Positions 29,132 to 44,099 of a stretch of DNA of 64,000 nt are shown here, one piece after another. The stretch's first letter is position 1, and each line of letters opens with the position of its first letter. The position numbers were made by a program, and so were the translations under genes. The DNA comes from Atrina japonica. Its lineage: Eukaryota; Mollusca; Bivalvia; Pterioida; Pinnidae. The stretch is from assembly GCA_030159075.1 (NCBI GenBank), contig BROG01000153.1:1167501-1231500 (forward strand). The letters run 5' to 3'. The notes under the pieces are model-generated. The model made no database searches and had not been told where the DNA came from. It saw nothing but the letters and a program-made list of their open reading frames with translations.

Positions 29132-30526
29132 CCGGTGTTATAGAGTGATGCTTCCACCATAGCCTAATTTCCCCCGGCGGTCCTACTCTAAAGTGAGTCT
29201 TCCCCCGGCGGTCCTGCTCTAGAGTGAAGACTCTTGAGCAAGACTTTCATCGGGAAGTTTTGCTCTAGAGCTGGACCGCCCCCTGGGGTAGTCTCACTCT
29301 ACAACTAGCCAGACTTCCTTCGGTGATCATACCCTAAAGTGAGTCTTATTTCATTTATAAATATCAATCATTCGTGAACTTTAAAGTAATTATTTAACTG
29401 ATCATCTACGGCGTATTGACATTATTGTTTGCAGTAATTTGCATAAAGTACATTGCATGTATTTACATTGAATCCCATCCTTTAAACTCTGAGATATAAC
29501 TAACTAAAACTTAATCGGAAATCTTGCTTAAAATAAATAAGAAACAAAGTCTGTGTGTCGGGTTTTGGTGAAAATACCAAATGATACAAGATGGAAAATA
29601 GAATAAGTGTATATGTAAATGGCAGATCTGGAATATCAAGATAGACGGGCACAAAGCTCAACTAACTAACTATTTTTTGCCAATTTTTTTATAAATAATG
29701 TCATGGAAATTTTTGGAAATTGTGTTATTTCTATTTAAATATTCAATTTTTCCCGGGCCAGCGGAATCTGGAAATGACAAAAATTATAAAGCCATGAGAT
29801 GTTTTATCTTTATTTAGTTAGGGAATTATATTTCCATATATTTTACAACACGGGGGGTCTAAGAAAACAATATCTGGCTACAGATGTTTGGAAATAAAGA
29901 AAGGACGAGGTAAAATGAAAATGGATTACACACCAGTATCCCTTAAAAGCACACAGGTTGCATTTTGATAAAAACATTTTTACACACGATTAGACCTAAA
30001 CTTTGATTTTAAAAAGTGAAATGATATATCGGGCTATAGAAAATTTTAACATATCGTGCATATACTGCCCAGAATTGATTGAATTTTCTGATGATTGATA
30101 TTTCTTGCATCCATGTAGGAATATCCAATTTTATTTCAGATATATTTCACATTCGAATTCCATTTAGAAATTACCATATCTCAAGTTTTTTTGCAACCCA
30201 TGAAAATTTGTATACAAACAAAAGTTTTCATCTTTACAGCTTCTATGCCTTTATGAATTATATATATCATATACAGTAAGTTCGAAAACATTTGAATAGG
30301 GGCTCCTATATAATCTGAGAAGATTCTCTAAAGAGCAGGATAGTCGACTTCAGTTAATGGAGAGGGCTGACTCTAGAGTGAAACTTCCCCTCTAAGGGGG
30401 AGTCTCACTCAAAATAAGACTGACTCTAGGATCAGATTCCCACAAGTGGGGGAAGTCTTACTCTAACGTAGGATCGCAGGAGAGGGGGAGTCTGGCTTTG
30501 GGGGAAATCTAACTCTATAACACCGG
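29132..30526. mobile_element. TIR element with subterminal CTCTAGAGTGAGTC repeats, 1395 bp
   Basis: The ends are exact 15-base inverted repeats: CCGGTGTTATAGAGT and ACTCTATAACACCGG. CTTT lies outside both ends (29128-29131, 30527-30530), possibly a 4-base target duplication. GC-richer subterminal zones (29155-29345 and 30310-30515) carry repeated CTCTAGAGTGA and CCCCCGGCGGTCC-like units, inverted between the two ends. The centre has no transposase. It sits in gene D's 5' intron and is absent from gene A. Confidence 0.78.
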
Positions 30527-30659
30527 CTTTAGTAAATTCCGTTATTATCATAAACGTTTTCAAAGAATTTGTTAATTGAATTTTATTTGTTAACTAGTCA
30601 CCGTTCATATTTTTCGATAGCTTAAGTACTAAGTGTCATGCGGATGTAAGAGAACCGTA

Positions 30660-30865
30660 TCCGAAATTACATCGAAAGTTCGACGTATGCCAACCTTTTA
30701 TGAATTATTGATTTTTTTCGAAGGTCGACATAAGTTGAACAAATTGTTAATGTGTGATACTGCTACACCGAAAGTTCGACGGATGCGAACGATTTATGAA
30801 TTATTCATACGTCGGCGGTATACGTTCGACAAATCGTTAATATGTGACAGGGCCTTAAGGAAGTT
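30660..30865. repeat. Two-copy 96-bp direct repeat rich in GTTCGAC
   Basis: CCGAAAGTTCGACGGATGCG at 30768 repeats CGAAAGTTCGACGTATGCC at 30673. Both copies continue with TTATGAATTATT and a GTTGAAC/GTTCGAC-AAAT-GTTAAT-TGTGA stretch. Copies are moderately diverged. Unusually many TCGAC palindromic words. Confidence 0.6.
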
Positions 30866-31570
30866 TTCTGGTCGATATGGGGATCTTGTTAAATAATATG
30901 AAGTCCCCTCTCAAAAATGTTATACAGTATTGTGGAGCAGGACCATATACAGCGATTGATGTGACATGCTAACATGGAACGCTAACATCTCCGGACACCT
31001 AGTCCCATTGCGTTTGGGATTCGCAATTGTTGTTCATGTTGGGACCATTTTCGATATCCAATTTGTCGTATTCTACTGGATTTGGAGTTAGATTATCCAT
31101 TGGTAGCTTTTCATATTAATTCTACTTTCAGTATTAATAATTATATACAAATAAAAATTACAAATACCTTAGCTGTCGTTTTTTACGCAAACAACATGTA
31201 AATGATATCTCACTTTTCCATACAAACACTCAAACAAGCCTGTAAATTCAGGCCGTTTACTATACTGAGAATCTGTATCAATTTGTATTTTATTTGAACT
31301 GGAAAAAAGAATCTATCGGCTTCAGTTCTGGCGTTTTAGCTTATTTACTGTTAGAGAATTCGCGACTGATTCAAACAATTAGAAAATACCTATTTTGCCT
31401 GATCCGTATTTTTAATAAGTTTCATGTATTGTTTTGACAAACCGAAACTGAGTGTGTGTGTGTATGTGTGTGTGTGTGTGTGTGTGTTTTACGAAAATTA
31501 TTCAATTTATATATAAGGGCCAACAAATTAAATAAATGAATAAATGAATTAATTTCAAAGTATAAAATTT

Positions 31571-31574
<4 letters not shown>

Positions 31575-31653
<79 letters not shown>
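31575..31653. repeat. (TA)n microsatellite
   Basis: About 39 TA units, with a (GT)n at 31453-31487 nearby. Confidence 0.9.
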
Positions 31654-31656
<3 letters not shown>

Positions 31657-32365
31657 AAATCTATCAATAAACGAACTGATTGGCTCATCAATTCTATACC
31701 TGGTACATCTTTAGCACTTGTCTAATGATAATATTTATACTGAAGAGATTTGAACTATAAATTTAGGCTAAAATTGTTTTGACCAAAGTTTCGGCTTTTA
31801 TGAAAAACTACAACTTTGGTATTATGCTTATATTGCAAACTATTTATCGGAGCAAATTCTAAGACAATTTATTTGAAATATTTACAAGTATGGATACAAA
31901 TAAAGCAATGCATCCTTTGTTCTGGTTATGTGGATCATAAGACAAATTACAAATGTATCAAATTATCTCACATCACATGTCATTCTTCATATATTCTGTT
32001 CTCCATTGTTTTGTTTGCGTGTTAAAGTCATCAAGGAATAACAAAAATCATTTTGACCTTTGGAAAAGGAACTATTCAAATACAGATATTTTCTGGGCTT
32101 TAATTTTCATTTAGACTATTAGCTCGTTTGATATATACGGTTACGAAAATGGACGGATTTATGTATAAAATATATCCGCCCATTTCTAAGTATATACATG
32201 TATATCGCATTCAGAATTTTGAAGTCGAGGTAATAAATCGAATCCAAAATTTTCAGATTTTTTTTATCGAAAGCACAGCTTATTGATTTTTGTGATTGGA
32301 AGAATCTAGAGAACAAAATTAATTGTGAAACAGAGGATGAAATCTAAAATGTGAAATATCCTTAC

Positions 32366-32410
32366 CTTATCACTATGCGCTTTCAAAACTTGTGGAAATC
32401 AGATTTGGTT
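32366..32410 (-). other. Gene D non-coding exon 0 (5' UTR)
   Basis: Reads GCTTGAACCAAATCTGATTT then GCGCATAGTGATAAG|GTAAG on the minus strand, nearly the same as gene A exon 0. The donor is at 32365. The 5' limit is an estimate. Confidence 0.55.
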
Positions 32411-32432
32411 CAAGCTTTTGCAAATCCCTCCC

Positions 32433-32575
32433 TCATAAAGAAGCCTTGTTTACCAGGTTGATTTTTTCTTACTTAGTAAGATATATGATAAATGTTTTCC
32501 CATTCATTATCGATCATATATTAGGTAATTTGCACTCATTCAAACTATGATAATGAGCAAAACATAACTTAGAAA
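32433..32575 (-). promoter_or_regulatory. Gene D promoter region with degenerate TATA
   Basis: At the place of the gene A TATA box the minus strand has TTCTTTATGAGG instead of TTCTTTATAAAAGAGG. The upstream block GCTCATTATCATA..TTTGAATGAGTGCAAATTACC is kept. A weaker TATA could mean lower or altered expression than gene A (inference). Confidence 0.5.
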
Positions 32576-32734
32576 CGCGGCAATGCGATAACAATCTTAA
32601 AAGTAGTCGTAACAAAATCCATAATATGAAACAAGCCAGCAAAATTTACAAAAGTACGTTAAACAGGTATTACAATCGACATAGAAATGACGTAATAAAC
32701 GAACTCAGAACGTCACGTACAAAGGATCCTCGAG

Positions 32735-33010
32735 CGTTTTGAAAAACAATAAAAAAAAACACACAACAGAATGGAACTCGAGTAATAATAATGGTCTTTG
32801 TCTAATAGAGTTCTATGACTTTTTCAAGGAATTAAACCAAGACTCTGATGGGTGTAAATGTTTACGTATAGTGTATAACATGTATGCAAAGATCAAATTT
32901 TGTGTAGTAATAAACTGTGAACGATCCGAGTTTTTCATGTGCAATGTCGGAGTGAGGCAAGGTGAAAATTTCTCATCTCTGTTGTTTGCATAGTACTTAA
33001 ATGACCTTAA
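32735..33010 (+). pseudogene. Non-LTR retrotransposon reverse transcriptase fragment
   Basis: The frame from about 32790 encodes YDFFKELNQDS, NMYAKIKFCVVIN and FFMCNVGVRQGENFSSLLFA, then a stop and LNDL. This is the block ending in the G-V-R-Q-G-[ED]-x-[LF]-S motif of non-LTR reverse transcriptases, which is followed in intact copies by the F-x-x-Y-x-N-D-L region. The catalytic motif is not present. It lies just upstream of gene D's promoter on the opposite strand. Confidence 0.7.
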
Positions 33011-33589
33011 AACATATTTTTAAGTGAAAGGAAATCATGTCATTCATAATCTTTCTCGGGAATGAAACCGGATGTTTATAAACAACGTTCTACTGCGCAA
33101 GTCAACGAAGGAGTCCATTCACGTGCAGGGGTGTTTCGCCAGTATTTTCAATCCAGTGTCTGTAGTAACTTCCGAGTGATGAGATGTATACACCCTAATA
33201 AAATGATAGACAGTTACAATGAAAATCAACAACAACAATGGCCGCTACCATTACCTCTAATCGAGGTCGGAAAATCATAAAGGGTGTAACTAGGATCTCG
33301 AGTATTGGAGGGTCCTCTTCATATTTGAATGCAGAATTGATTACTACTATGACTTTCTTTAAATAAAATAGCAATTTTATTGATAACTTGATGGTTTCTT
33401 TAATGTAAACTTAAAAAAACACTTTCTGGGTTTGCTGGGACACACAGTAGTTGTAAATGCTTCTACATCTAAAGCGATTTGCCATGCTTTAGTTAAAGGT
33501 AATGAACACCACGAGAATGTTGATCAGTACACTTACCTGGGGGGTTGTAATAACTTTTAACGGTAGTAGTTACAAATTTGAAGAATACC

Positions 33590-33904
33590 TACATATTTTA
33601 AATGATAAAGACCGACATAATGTTTTGTAAATTTAGGACTACAAGTCATACATTAATTATTGAAACTGGTAGATCGGGTGGTGTCAGTAAAGAAGGCAGA
33701 GTCTGTAGTTTATGTAATCATTATTTATTAGAATGTCAATATTTCAATGAAGAAAGACAAATTCATTTACAAAATAAGTATCAAAGGTATCCAAGTGTAG
33801 GTAAGTTTAATGATCTTATAAACAGGAACTCTTTACCCGTGTTAAGGAAACTATGCAAATTTATTCAGTTTATATTTTCAAATGTTCCCTGTCCTCCTCA
33901 ATAG
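33590..33904 (+). pseudogene. Non-LTR retrotransposon C-terminal fragment
   Basis: The 100-residue frame ends in a cysteine/histidine region (CSLCN...LLECQYFNEERQ) and then LPVLRKLCKFIQFIF. This matches the usual C-terminal C-x2-C...H/C-x-FN-x-ER pattern after the reverse transcriptase of Jockey/RTE-like elements (family knowledge). With 32735-33010 it is likely one element whose middle was deleted or scrambled. Confidence 0.65.
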
Positions 33905-33909
33905 CAATA

Positions 33910-35545
33910 TCTCTTTAATTTGTTAATGACTTTGAAGATAACTCATTTATATTACTGTTTTTGTATTAAAATATGTTTAACATATATGTTTTGTGTGAAC
34001 ACTCACAATGATTTAGTATACATTTTGTGCATATGTTTTCTCCCATCTTCCCAAATCAAGGTTTCCCGATCAACTCCATTACTGACACACATTGGCTTTA
34101 AATTTAAATCACGTTAAAGTCTAGGCTTTATATATCGTTGCTTATATTTAGTAACTATAAACATATTTTACTGTATATGTGTATTTGTGTTTGACATTTA
34201 ACCCTGCTGAATACACTAGGATCACCATTTGTATTCTTTATAGAACAATCCTCAGCGAAATGTCACTTTAGTATAAAATATCTTAGTATGACGCCAGGAT
34301 ATTTTTAATTGTACATATAACTGCTGCATACACACCCTTCACATTTTTATCATGGAATGCTACCAATAGCGTGACGTCATTGTTTTAAATATGAACGATA
34401 GTATCTTGACGTGTGTGTGTGTGTGTGTGTGCGTGCGTGTGTGCGTGTGTGCGCGCGCGCGCGCGTGTGTGTGTGTGTTATAATATAGCTCTTGAGACTG
34501 TCAATAGTTTTTATAATTAACAAACAGTTACAAACAAAATATACATGCACTATTTATTCAGTATGGTATACAAGACGTTACTATAGTTAAAATAGTCTGA
34601 CTTTTTTCTTTGTCAGTATCCAAACCGCGCACATTTAGTCTTAAAGTTTAAAAGTTTTTTGCATGTTTTTTTCAATGTACAATGGATTGGTATAATACTG
34701 ATAACAATTGTCTGTTAAATCAAATCACCATATCTTTATATATCATACATTAATTCTAAGATACATTGACGTCTCCTCTCAAACATCTAAAGCTTTGGTT
34801 TCAATCTCGTGGTTACACCTATAACAAATAAACACAGGTAGTCATATCGCACATAAATTGTTGAAAATCGAAATCAAATTGCTACTACAAAATATATCTT
34901 TCTTACACTTCTGAAACAATGAAGTAGTGAGTCCAACTCGAATAGGCCGAAAGAAGCTTGACAATGTATGAACACAATCTAGAAAAATTACAGGAGCTGT
35001 AAGCTGACTGGAACTCTTCAAAACAGTATTCATATCAAATGTTTTATTGAGAATTCCAAGACCAAAAAACGCCGTTCACTTAACTGTAAGATTTTAAAGA
35101 TAAAACACACAGAATTGATGGTGCAACTGAACATTTTTATTATATATTCATTGCATACAGTTTTAAATAATATTGAAAATTATTGCCTATGAAAAGAAAC
35201 ATTTGGTTGCATGAACGTATTTTTTAGTATTATGAGAAAACCACAAAACAATCATTTGCTGTGTTTACTGTTCAGTCACATAATGAAGTTTTATAAACAA
35301 TGTATATAGCCAAAATAGTAAAATAAATGTTGAGCTTGGGTATTGAGTAAGTTTGACTTCATTTTTACCTCTTTCGGGTACTGCGAATATTCTAAATAGT
35401 TGACGTCATAATTGAACCAGGCGAGATAGAGAAAAAACTCCCGTGAATGTTTTGGAGGAAATTTACCGATTTTATAAAACATGCGAGTTGCGCTCGCTTT
35501 TGAGGCATTCCACTTATTTCATATATTGAAAATATGATTACTACG
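33910..35545. other. Non-coding stretch with (GT)n
   Basis: The only supportable feature is the GT/GC dinucleotide tract at 34412-34478. No exons recognised. Confidence 0.5.
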
Positions 35546-35549
35546 AGAT

Positions 35550-35785
35550 CCGAGTGGCCTCCGTGGATGAGTGGTTAAAGTTATGCCATGAAGTCTCTCA
35601 CTTTTGATCAATGCGGATTTGAGTCCATCTGAAACCTAATTTTGTGAGAAGTTTGTCAGTTTACTTGCGGGATGCGGGTGGTCTCTTCCCTGTTACATTG
35701 TATCCGGAATCGCTCCTCAACCATTTATAAATGTCCTCCGCCATTTCTCTGAAAAATCATAGCTTGAAGCACCAAGAAAACAATT
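35550..35785 (+). repeat. Degenerate tRNA-derived SINE
   Basis: The head TCCGTGGATGAGTGGTTAAA corresponds to an A box and GATTTGAGTCCATCTG to a worn B box. The body GTTTGTCAGTTTACTTGCGG matches the SINE at 52370-52615. Confidence 0.65.
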
Positions 35786-36889
35786 ATAATGGCTTAGCAT
35801 TCGATCACTTTGTTATACATAGTCTATCGAATCGATGTGACAAATTATATGGAAAACAAACGCGCAGAATACACAGAACAATAAATGACTCTTTGTTATG
35901 AAACGCAATCACGTGATATTATATATTACAAACTATCACAAAGTATATACCAACTATTGGTGATATTTTATATTTTTAATTTCTAAATTGACGCTCGATA
36001 AATTGCTATATAATTGTAATTTATGGTTACAGAATGTGACACTTTTCCCTTACCGGTGCCCCAATTTTGGTTTACCAGTGAGATTAACGCATTCAACCCA
36101 AATGACTTGCAAAATTACACAAAACTCATAGATGATAATAATAAATTAATTAATAAATTAATAGATTAACTAATTGAAATTGTTATTAGGTTTTTAACAT
36201 TTTCAGACGAGAATAAATAATTATGACTTAATGTCTCAATTAGGACTAGACTTTATGCGAATCTCGAAAAACAATACACAGAAAATAATAAAAACTGTAT
36301 ACAAATGCCTGGTACAAGTAATACAAAATTGATATTTAAATAACTTAGAACCTCCCTGGAACATAATATAATTGTATTCCAAATCATATTTTCATTTTAC
36401 TCTTTAAATATTTAGTTACTGTTATATTCAAGATATGTACATATATACAATCAATTACACGCACGTATGCATCCACATCTTTACCCTTTTTTAACAGCGC
36501 GTGATAATGCCCGGATAGATTCTTGTGCAGTATGGTAAGAAGAAGAAAATATGTTATTCGTATAAAAGTGCGTGTCCTCCTTCATTATATTTAATCAGGA
36601 ACTATTTGATCTTTATCAATTACAAAATTCACACTTTACAACACATTTGCTCAATTGAATAATTCATCATTGTTTTTTATATATATAACTAGGCGAGGTA
36701 TAGTATAATACATCATCAAATGTTAATGTTGAGATCTACCATGACGTTATGTCTGAATTTTAGTGTCCTGTTAGAATTATTAATTTGAAAATTTATTTTT
36801 CAAGCACTAGTTTACCTTTATCTCTCTTATCATTATAACAAAATTCTTCCACCCAGGAAGCATGTCCTATTGAAAACTGAGGTGAAAGT

Positions 36890-37320
36890 AATAATAGCAC
36901 TGCAATAATGTTGATTCATCTTTAGACGGTTTTGGTTATACATCTAAATTTATTATTTAGTCTTCAATTTGTATGATACATGTATCACTTTCTCTTTCGA
37001 AAATATACATCTATTTTAAATTGATGTTCAACTGATGAAGTCTTATTGACAGAAACCAACAATTTAAAATTATTAAAATTATAACTTTGGAATTATGTCT
37101 ATAATACATTGTATTTATAACCACTGAGTCGTTGCTACTGCTGGTGTACCGTTTGAGACCCCGAGGGTATACCATAAACATAGTATGTGGTATTTTGGTA
37201 AAAGCTGATAATCTTATACTAATGTAATATAGCGCACTGATAGAACCATTTAAACTCTAAAATCCTCTACAGCTTAGATTATCATCATTTACAGTGGTAA
37301 CACTTAGATGGTTTTGGCTT
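36890..37320 (+). repeat. Dispersed repeat X, long copy
   Basis: It shares ACTGATGAAGTCTTATTGAC, AACTTTGGAATTATG and CACTGAGTCGTTGCTAC with 6480-6780. The order of modules is shifted. Confidence 0.55.
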
Positions 37321-37392
37321 TTTTGCCATCTTTGCTGAACAGCATTAAATATTGTAAACCATTTTACATTCATTATGCCTTGTTATGCCTTG

Positions 37393-37520
<128 letters not shown>

Positions 37521-37903
37521 TACTGCCCTATTTGCGTGGGTATCTTGATGGACTCAATGAACGAATGGTGAGGACATCGTGCTTTAAATTATGAAACGAC
37601 TTGCTACTAGTGTTAAGTCGGAGTTCATCACCGTACAGCAGAGAAAATGTTGAGTGTTTTGCAAATCACAAATAAAACAAAACATAAGTTTCTGCGGATA
37701 TCTGGCACTGAAATCTCTAAAAAGCCATGTACTTTTAAAATGAATATGTTTATGAATAATTTATGCAACGATTCCTTTTACTTTTTAAAAACCTTTGAAC
37801 CATGCTTAGTGATTCTTAATCAAGTTGTAATATGCCTTTAAGTAATGATTATAAATATCCGGGTCGGTCACATAACAGTTCCATCATTACTTCCAATACT
37901 ATC

Positions 37904-37972
37904 TATATAAATGGAAAATGAGTATGGAATATCTATCGACACGCAGATAAAGTCGGAAAAAGAAAGATTAAG
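37904..37972 (+). promoter_or_regulatory. Gene C TATA box and non-coding exon 0
   Basis: TATATAAA at 37904-37911 is followed 68 bases later by the donor ATTAAG|GTAAGC (exon end 37972). Sequence similarity to the other exon 0s is low, but box-to-donor distance and the AAG|GTAAG donor agree. Confidence 0.5.
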
Positions 37973-38214
37973 GTAAGCCTTTGCCAAATATAATTACTTA
38001 TAATATATATCCGACTTGTATTTTCCAGTTACTTAACATTCATTTAGATGAAAAGGTGCAATAACCTGCCATAAACGCCCGACACCTGTTTTGATGCCCA
38101 GGGACTACTTAAATGTTATATTCATGCGCGTAACATTTTTGGTGTTATGGTGATTTGTTGTGAATTGAATTAAATATTTTTAAATTATGATTATTCAATT
38201 TGTTTCATTGATAA

Positions 38215-38360
38215 GGATATATGATAAAAGGTTTATTGAATGTATATGGCGATATATTTGCGACATCTTTCTAGCAAACTCTGTCCTTTTTCGCGCCATG
38301 AGCGGACGTATATATTTCAACATATATACATTCAATAACCATTTTATTATAGTAAATTTC
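38215..38360. mobile_element. Short palindromic MITE-like element in gene C 5' intron
   Basis: ATGATAAAAGGTTTATTGAA at the left pairs with ATTCAATAACCATTTTATTAT at the right (stem about 30 bases). GC-richer loop (CTTTTTCGCGCCATGAGCGG). Non-coding. Confidence 0.55.
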
Positions 38361-38361
38361 A

Positions 38362-38615
38362 TATAACCTAGCGGGGGTAGAGTCTTGTGAACCCTTTCAT
38401 GACCTGGACAAGTTTAAACATTAGGTAACAGAGCCTAACATTAAAATTACACTGACAAGAGTGATCGTTCATATTTGTTATAAGAGAGTATCCAGTGAGG
38501 AATAAAGCGTTTTCCCCGTGCAGCTTGTTTTAACCGAAAAGTGAGTAGAATCATCCGTATAAAAATTAAAACGTTACTACGCCACCGGAACTCATTTGAA
38601 TTGGACAATATATAT
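38362..38615 (+). repeat. Dispersed direct repeat Y, copy 1
   Basis: ATAACCTAGCGGGGGTAGAG, then GTGAACCCTTTCATGACCTG and CCGAAAAGTGAGTAGAATC match 42250-42515 in the same orientation. The two copies straddle gene C (one in its 5' intron, one downstream). Confidence 0.7.
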
Positions 38616-39309
38616 CATTTTAACATATATTCAAGAACCTATCCTTATATGCATTTTTAAATAATGGAGTGTTTTTAATATAACTGGCAAACTTTCCCGA
38701 CAATATCAGCTGAGGTTTCTATGGGGCTAAATCCCGCGAGTTGAGATACGTCATGGCTTAACCATTTCAACCCTACACTCAATAATAGACTGGTCTAAAC
38801 AGTGGAATAGAACATACCATTTAGATATTTAGGGATGGAAAGGTTAAGGAACCCAATATATAAATGGTAAACATTTTATGGCTGGTATGGTACTCTAATT
38901 ATTATATGTTATTGTAGATAGGTATGTTCCATGTACAAATCTAAGGAACAAATATTGCACATGAAAGTTGTCAATTACATATCAAAATACTCATCTCCGA
39001 GTTAATCTCGACGACAGATGTAAAACATACATGTATTTGATATAATTGTTTGATGAGTCCTGTACAAAGAATAATTTAAGTATCTTATTAATATTAAATA
39101 TGAGTCTTTCATCTAAAGAAAACTCGTTTTATATTTCGATGAAATTTAATGTTTTTTCAGGATTTACCAATAGTGCGACGGAATTATTCTAATTCAACAT
39201 ACTGATTTACACAACGGAAACCTTAAAACGTGATGTACCTACCAAACAGCCACGGATGCTCCTACATCTTTTAATCCTCGTAAATTTTATTTCATTTTCA
39301 GGGATCAAA

Positions 39310-41666
<2,357 letters not shown>

Positions 41667-41697
41667 TACCGGAAAAGGATGTGATCAATGAATACGG

Positions 41698-41703
41698 AAT
41701 AAA
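41698..41703 (+). terminator. Gene C polyadenylation signal AATAAA
   Basis: AATAAA 32 bases after the stop codon. Confidence 0.6.
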
Positions 41704-42249
41704 AAATTGCATTTGAATATTGTTGCTTTTAATTCCATTTTCGTATAGTATTTGTGTTCTTTGTTGATATGAAAAAGAGATGGAGCAGGCATTTGGTTTT
41801 TCGTGTATTTTTATCTTTTTGACACAATTGCCGAGACCTTATTTCCCATCCACAAGATACGCCCAGTAATATATGTTTTAATTTGGGCTACAAATGATGT
41901 CAATGAGCTAAAATCAGCTTATAAATCTAGAACGGACGTACAAGATGAATTCGTGATTATTGCCATCCAATTAATATACATACCTAGGTTTCAATGAAAT
42001 AGTCCGCTTAAACCGCTACATATTTGATATAGATTCTTATAGGTTCAAAAAGATAAATTAGCGAATGTTTACAAACACAACGAGTCTAAATTTGATTATA
42101 ACATGGGTGGCATTCACAAAAATATTAGAGCTACAGCAACGCGTGGTATCACTGCTCCAGTATACCCCTAGTTTGGGAAATACACAGTATTATTTTAATT
42201 TCTGTCCGATCCTGGATGTGCCACATCAACTTGGTATAGAAAAAATCCA

Positions 42250-42515
42250 CATAACCTGGCGAAACGGAATCTTATGAACCCTTTTTTGACCTCGGCGAGT
42301 TTAAATTTTAGGTAATAAATCTTAACAGCATTGAAATAACACACTCTAGAGTAATCGTTCCTATTTGTCACGATGTCTACGCGTATCTACTGAGGAATAA
42401 AACGGTTTTTTTTTCGTGCAGCTTGCCATAACCGAAAAGTGAGCAGTGAGTAGAATCATCCGCATGATAATCTAAAGGTTACTCCGCCCCGCCATCTTAT
42501 GTGAATCCGACAATA
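42250..42515 (+). repeat. Dispersed direct repeat Y, copy 2
   Basis: Shares ATAACCTGGCGAAACGGAATC, GAGTAGAATCATCCGCAT and other words with 38362-38615. Confidence 0.7.
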
Positions 42516-42969
42516 GGCAGCAACTTTATGGCTGCAATAGAAATCAGTCTGATGTCCATCTTTAACGTTGCAAAGAGAAGGTACAGAAACATTCCATATA
42601 GTACACTTTTACCTGCAGTAAACTGTAGTAGCATGCAATACCATATAGGTACCTTCCGTCACTGTACATGGAACATTACAAGATAGAAAAACGGTGACTG
42701 ATATGTTATACCCTATGAATTGAGAGACGACAAGTATGTAACAAGAATATGATACATAGGAATCCAACTCCAATAAATTTCAGCATTTGTAAGCGTTGAC
42801 TGAGATTGACGTGTCAGTTGTTTTGAAAAAGTAACATCTAATATCAAATCAAAAATATCGATAGAGTTAAATGCAATTGTAATCTACAACCTCAACGTCC
42901 TTAATGAAATGCATAATACTCACTGACAATTACACTCATACATAGTTTTGGACTTAATAGCGAAGTTCA

Positions 42970-42971
<2 letters not shown>

Positions 42972-43058
<87 letters not shown>
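42972..43058. repeat. (GT)n microsatellite
   Basis: About 43 GT units. Confidence 0.93.
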
Positions 43059-43059
<1 letters not shown>

Positions 43060-43594
43060 GTGGGTTGGGAGATTCTGATGACTTCGGGGCCTGAGCTATC
43101 GGACAATTAACAATTAACCTCTCTAACTTATGAAAACTAATAGCTTTGAAAATGGTTATTGGATAATTTTGCAACCATAGATGTGTATTTCTAGGGTAAC
43201 TGCATTATTATATAAAGACGTAAGAGTGAAAGTTCCCCTTATCTAATTAAAGAATTTTCTAAGGAAAATATTTTATTGTTAATTGAATAAAAGTACATAT
43301 ATGTCATAACGAATCCAAAATACACATGTATATATGGACAATATGGAAAAATATATATATTAGCAGTGGTAAATCAAGAATTTTCATTAAATTCTGTACT
43401 GCAAATAAAACAGAGAAGTGAAAAAATGAGGGAATTGTTTGCTAAAAACATTGATTGAAAAGGTGAAACGAGTACCATAGACCATCTTTGTGCTTTGAAA
43501 AAAAAAAGAAATTATACAAACGATATTTTTAAAAAATCACCAAGTACTAATCGGAAGAAGTTTCGGGAGACAACACACTAATCTGATGAACATT

Positions 43595-43770
43595 GGACAA
43601 AAATGGATCTCTAGAGGTAGGATCAGGTGCTAAGGAAAATAAAACACCTCTTAATGTCCAATGGTACTCGCCGGCAGTCCACAGTCAAATTCAAATGAAA
43701 TCAATGGGGAATGCATCCTCGTGCCGATCTATATAGACAATATAGACAAGTATAGTGCAGGTACCTCAAC
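43595..43770 (-). repeat. Retroelement tail repeat T, eroded copy
   Basis: Contains GGACAAAAATGGATCTCTAG, GGATCAGGTGCTAAGG and CCGGCAGTCCACAGTC. More diverged than other copies. Confidence 0.5.
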
Positions 43771-44099
43771 AGTTCTCCCAGTGAAACACCGTTATTGCAA
43801 AAACCACACCGAACGTAAAACCCGCAAAATGTTGACATAAAATGCGATTTCTGATATACTTGTGATATCAACTAATCACTATGTATTTTGTCTCTGTATA
43901 TGAAATGTTCGTATGGTGAACACGACATGGCACAACGGATCATATGCGAGATACAAACACCAATGAGACAAATGGATACATGTACTACATGTACATAAAT
44001 GTTGAGAGCTGACAATAAATGAGTCGATATCATCAAGTTTATCGTATATCTTGGTTCTTAATTTCTTACCTGTGTTTACAATAAAGAATATGTCCAAGC

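Noticed and set aside
36561..36568. TATAAAAG upstream of gene C
   Set aside because: No donor at the family spacing and no exon similarity downstream. The box at 37904 fits better.
39256..39309. In-frame ATG upstream of gene C start
   Set aside because: It lies in the polypyrimidine tract before the acceptor at 39301, and the ATG at 39310 begins the conserved signal peptide.
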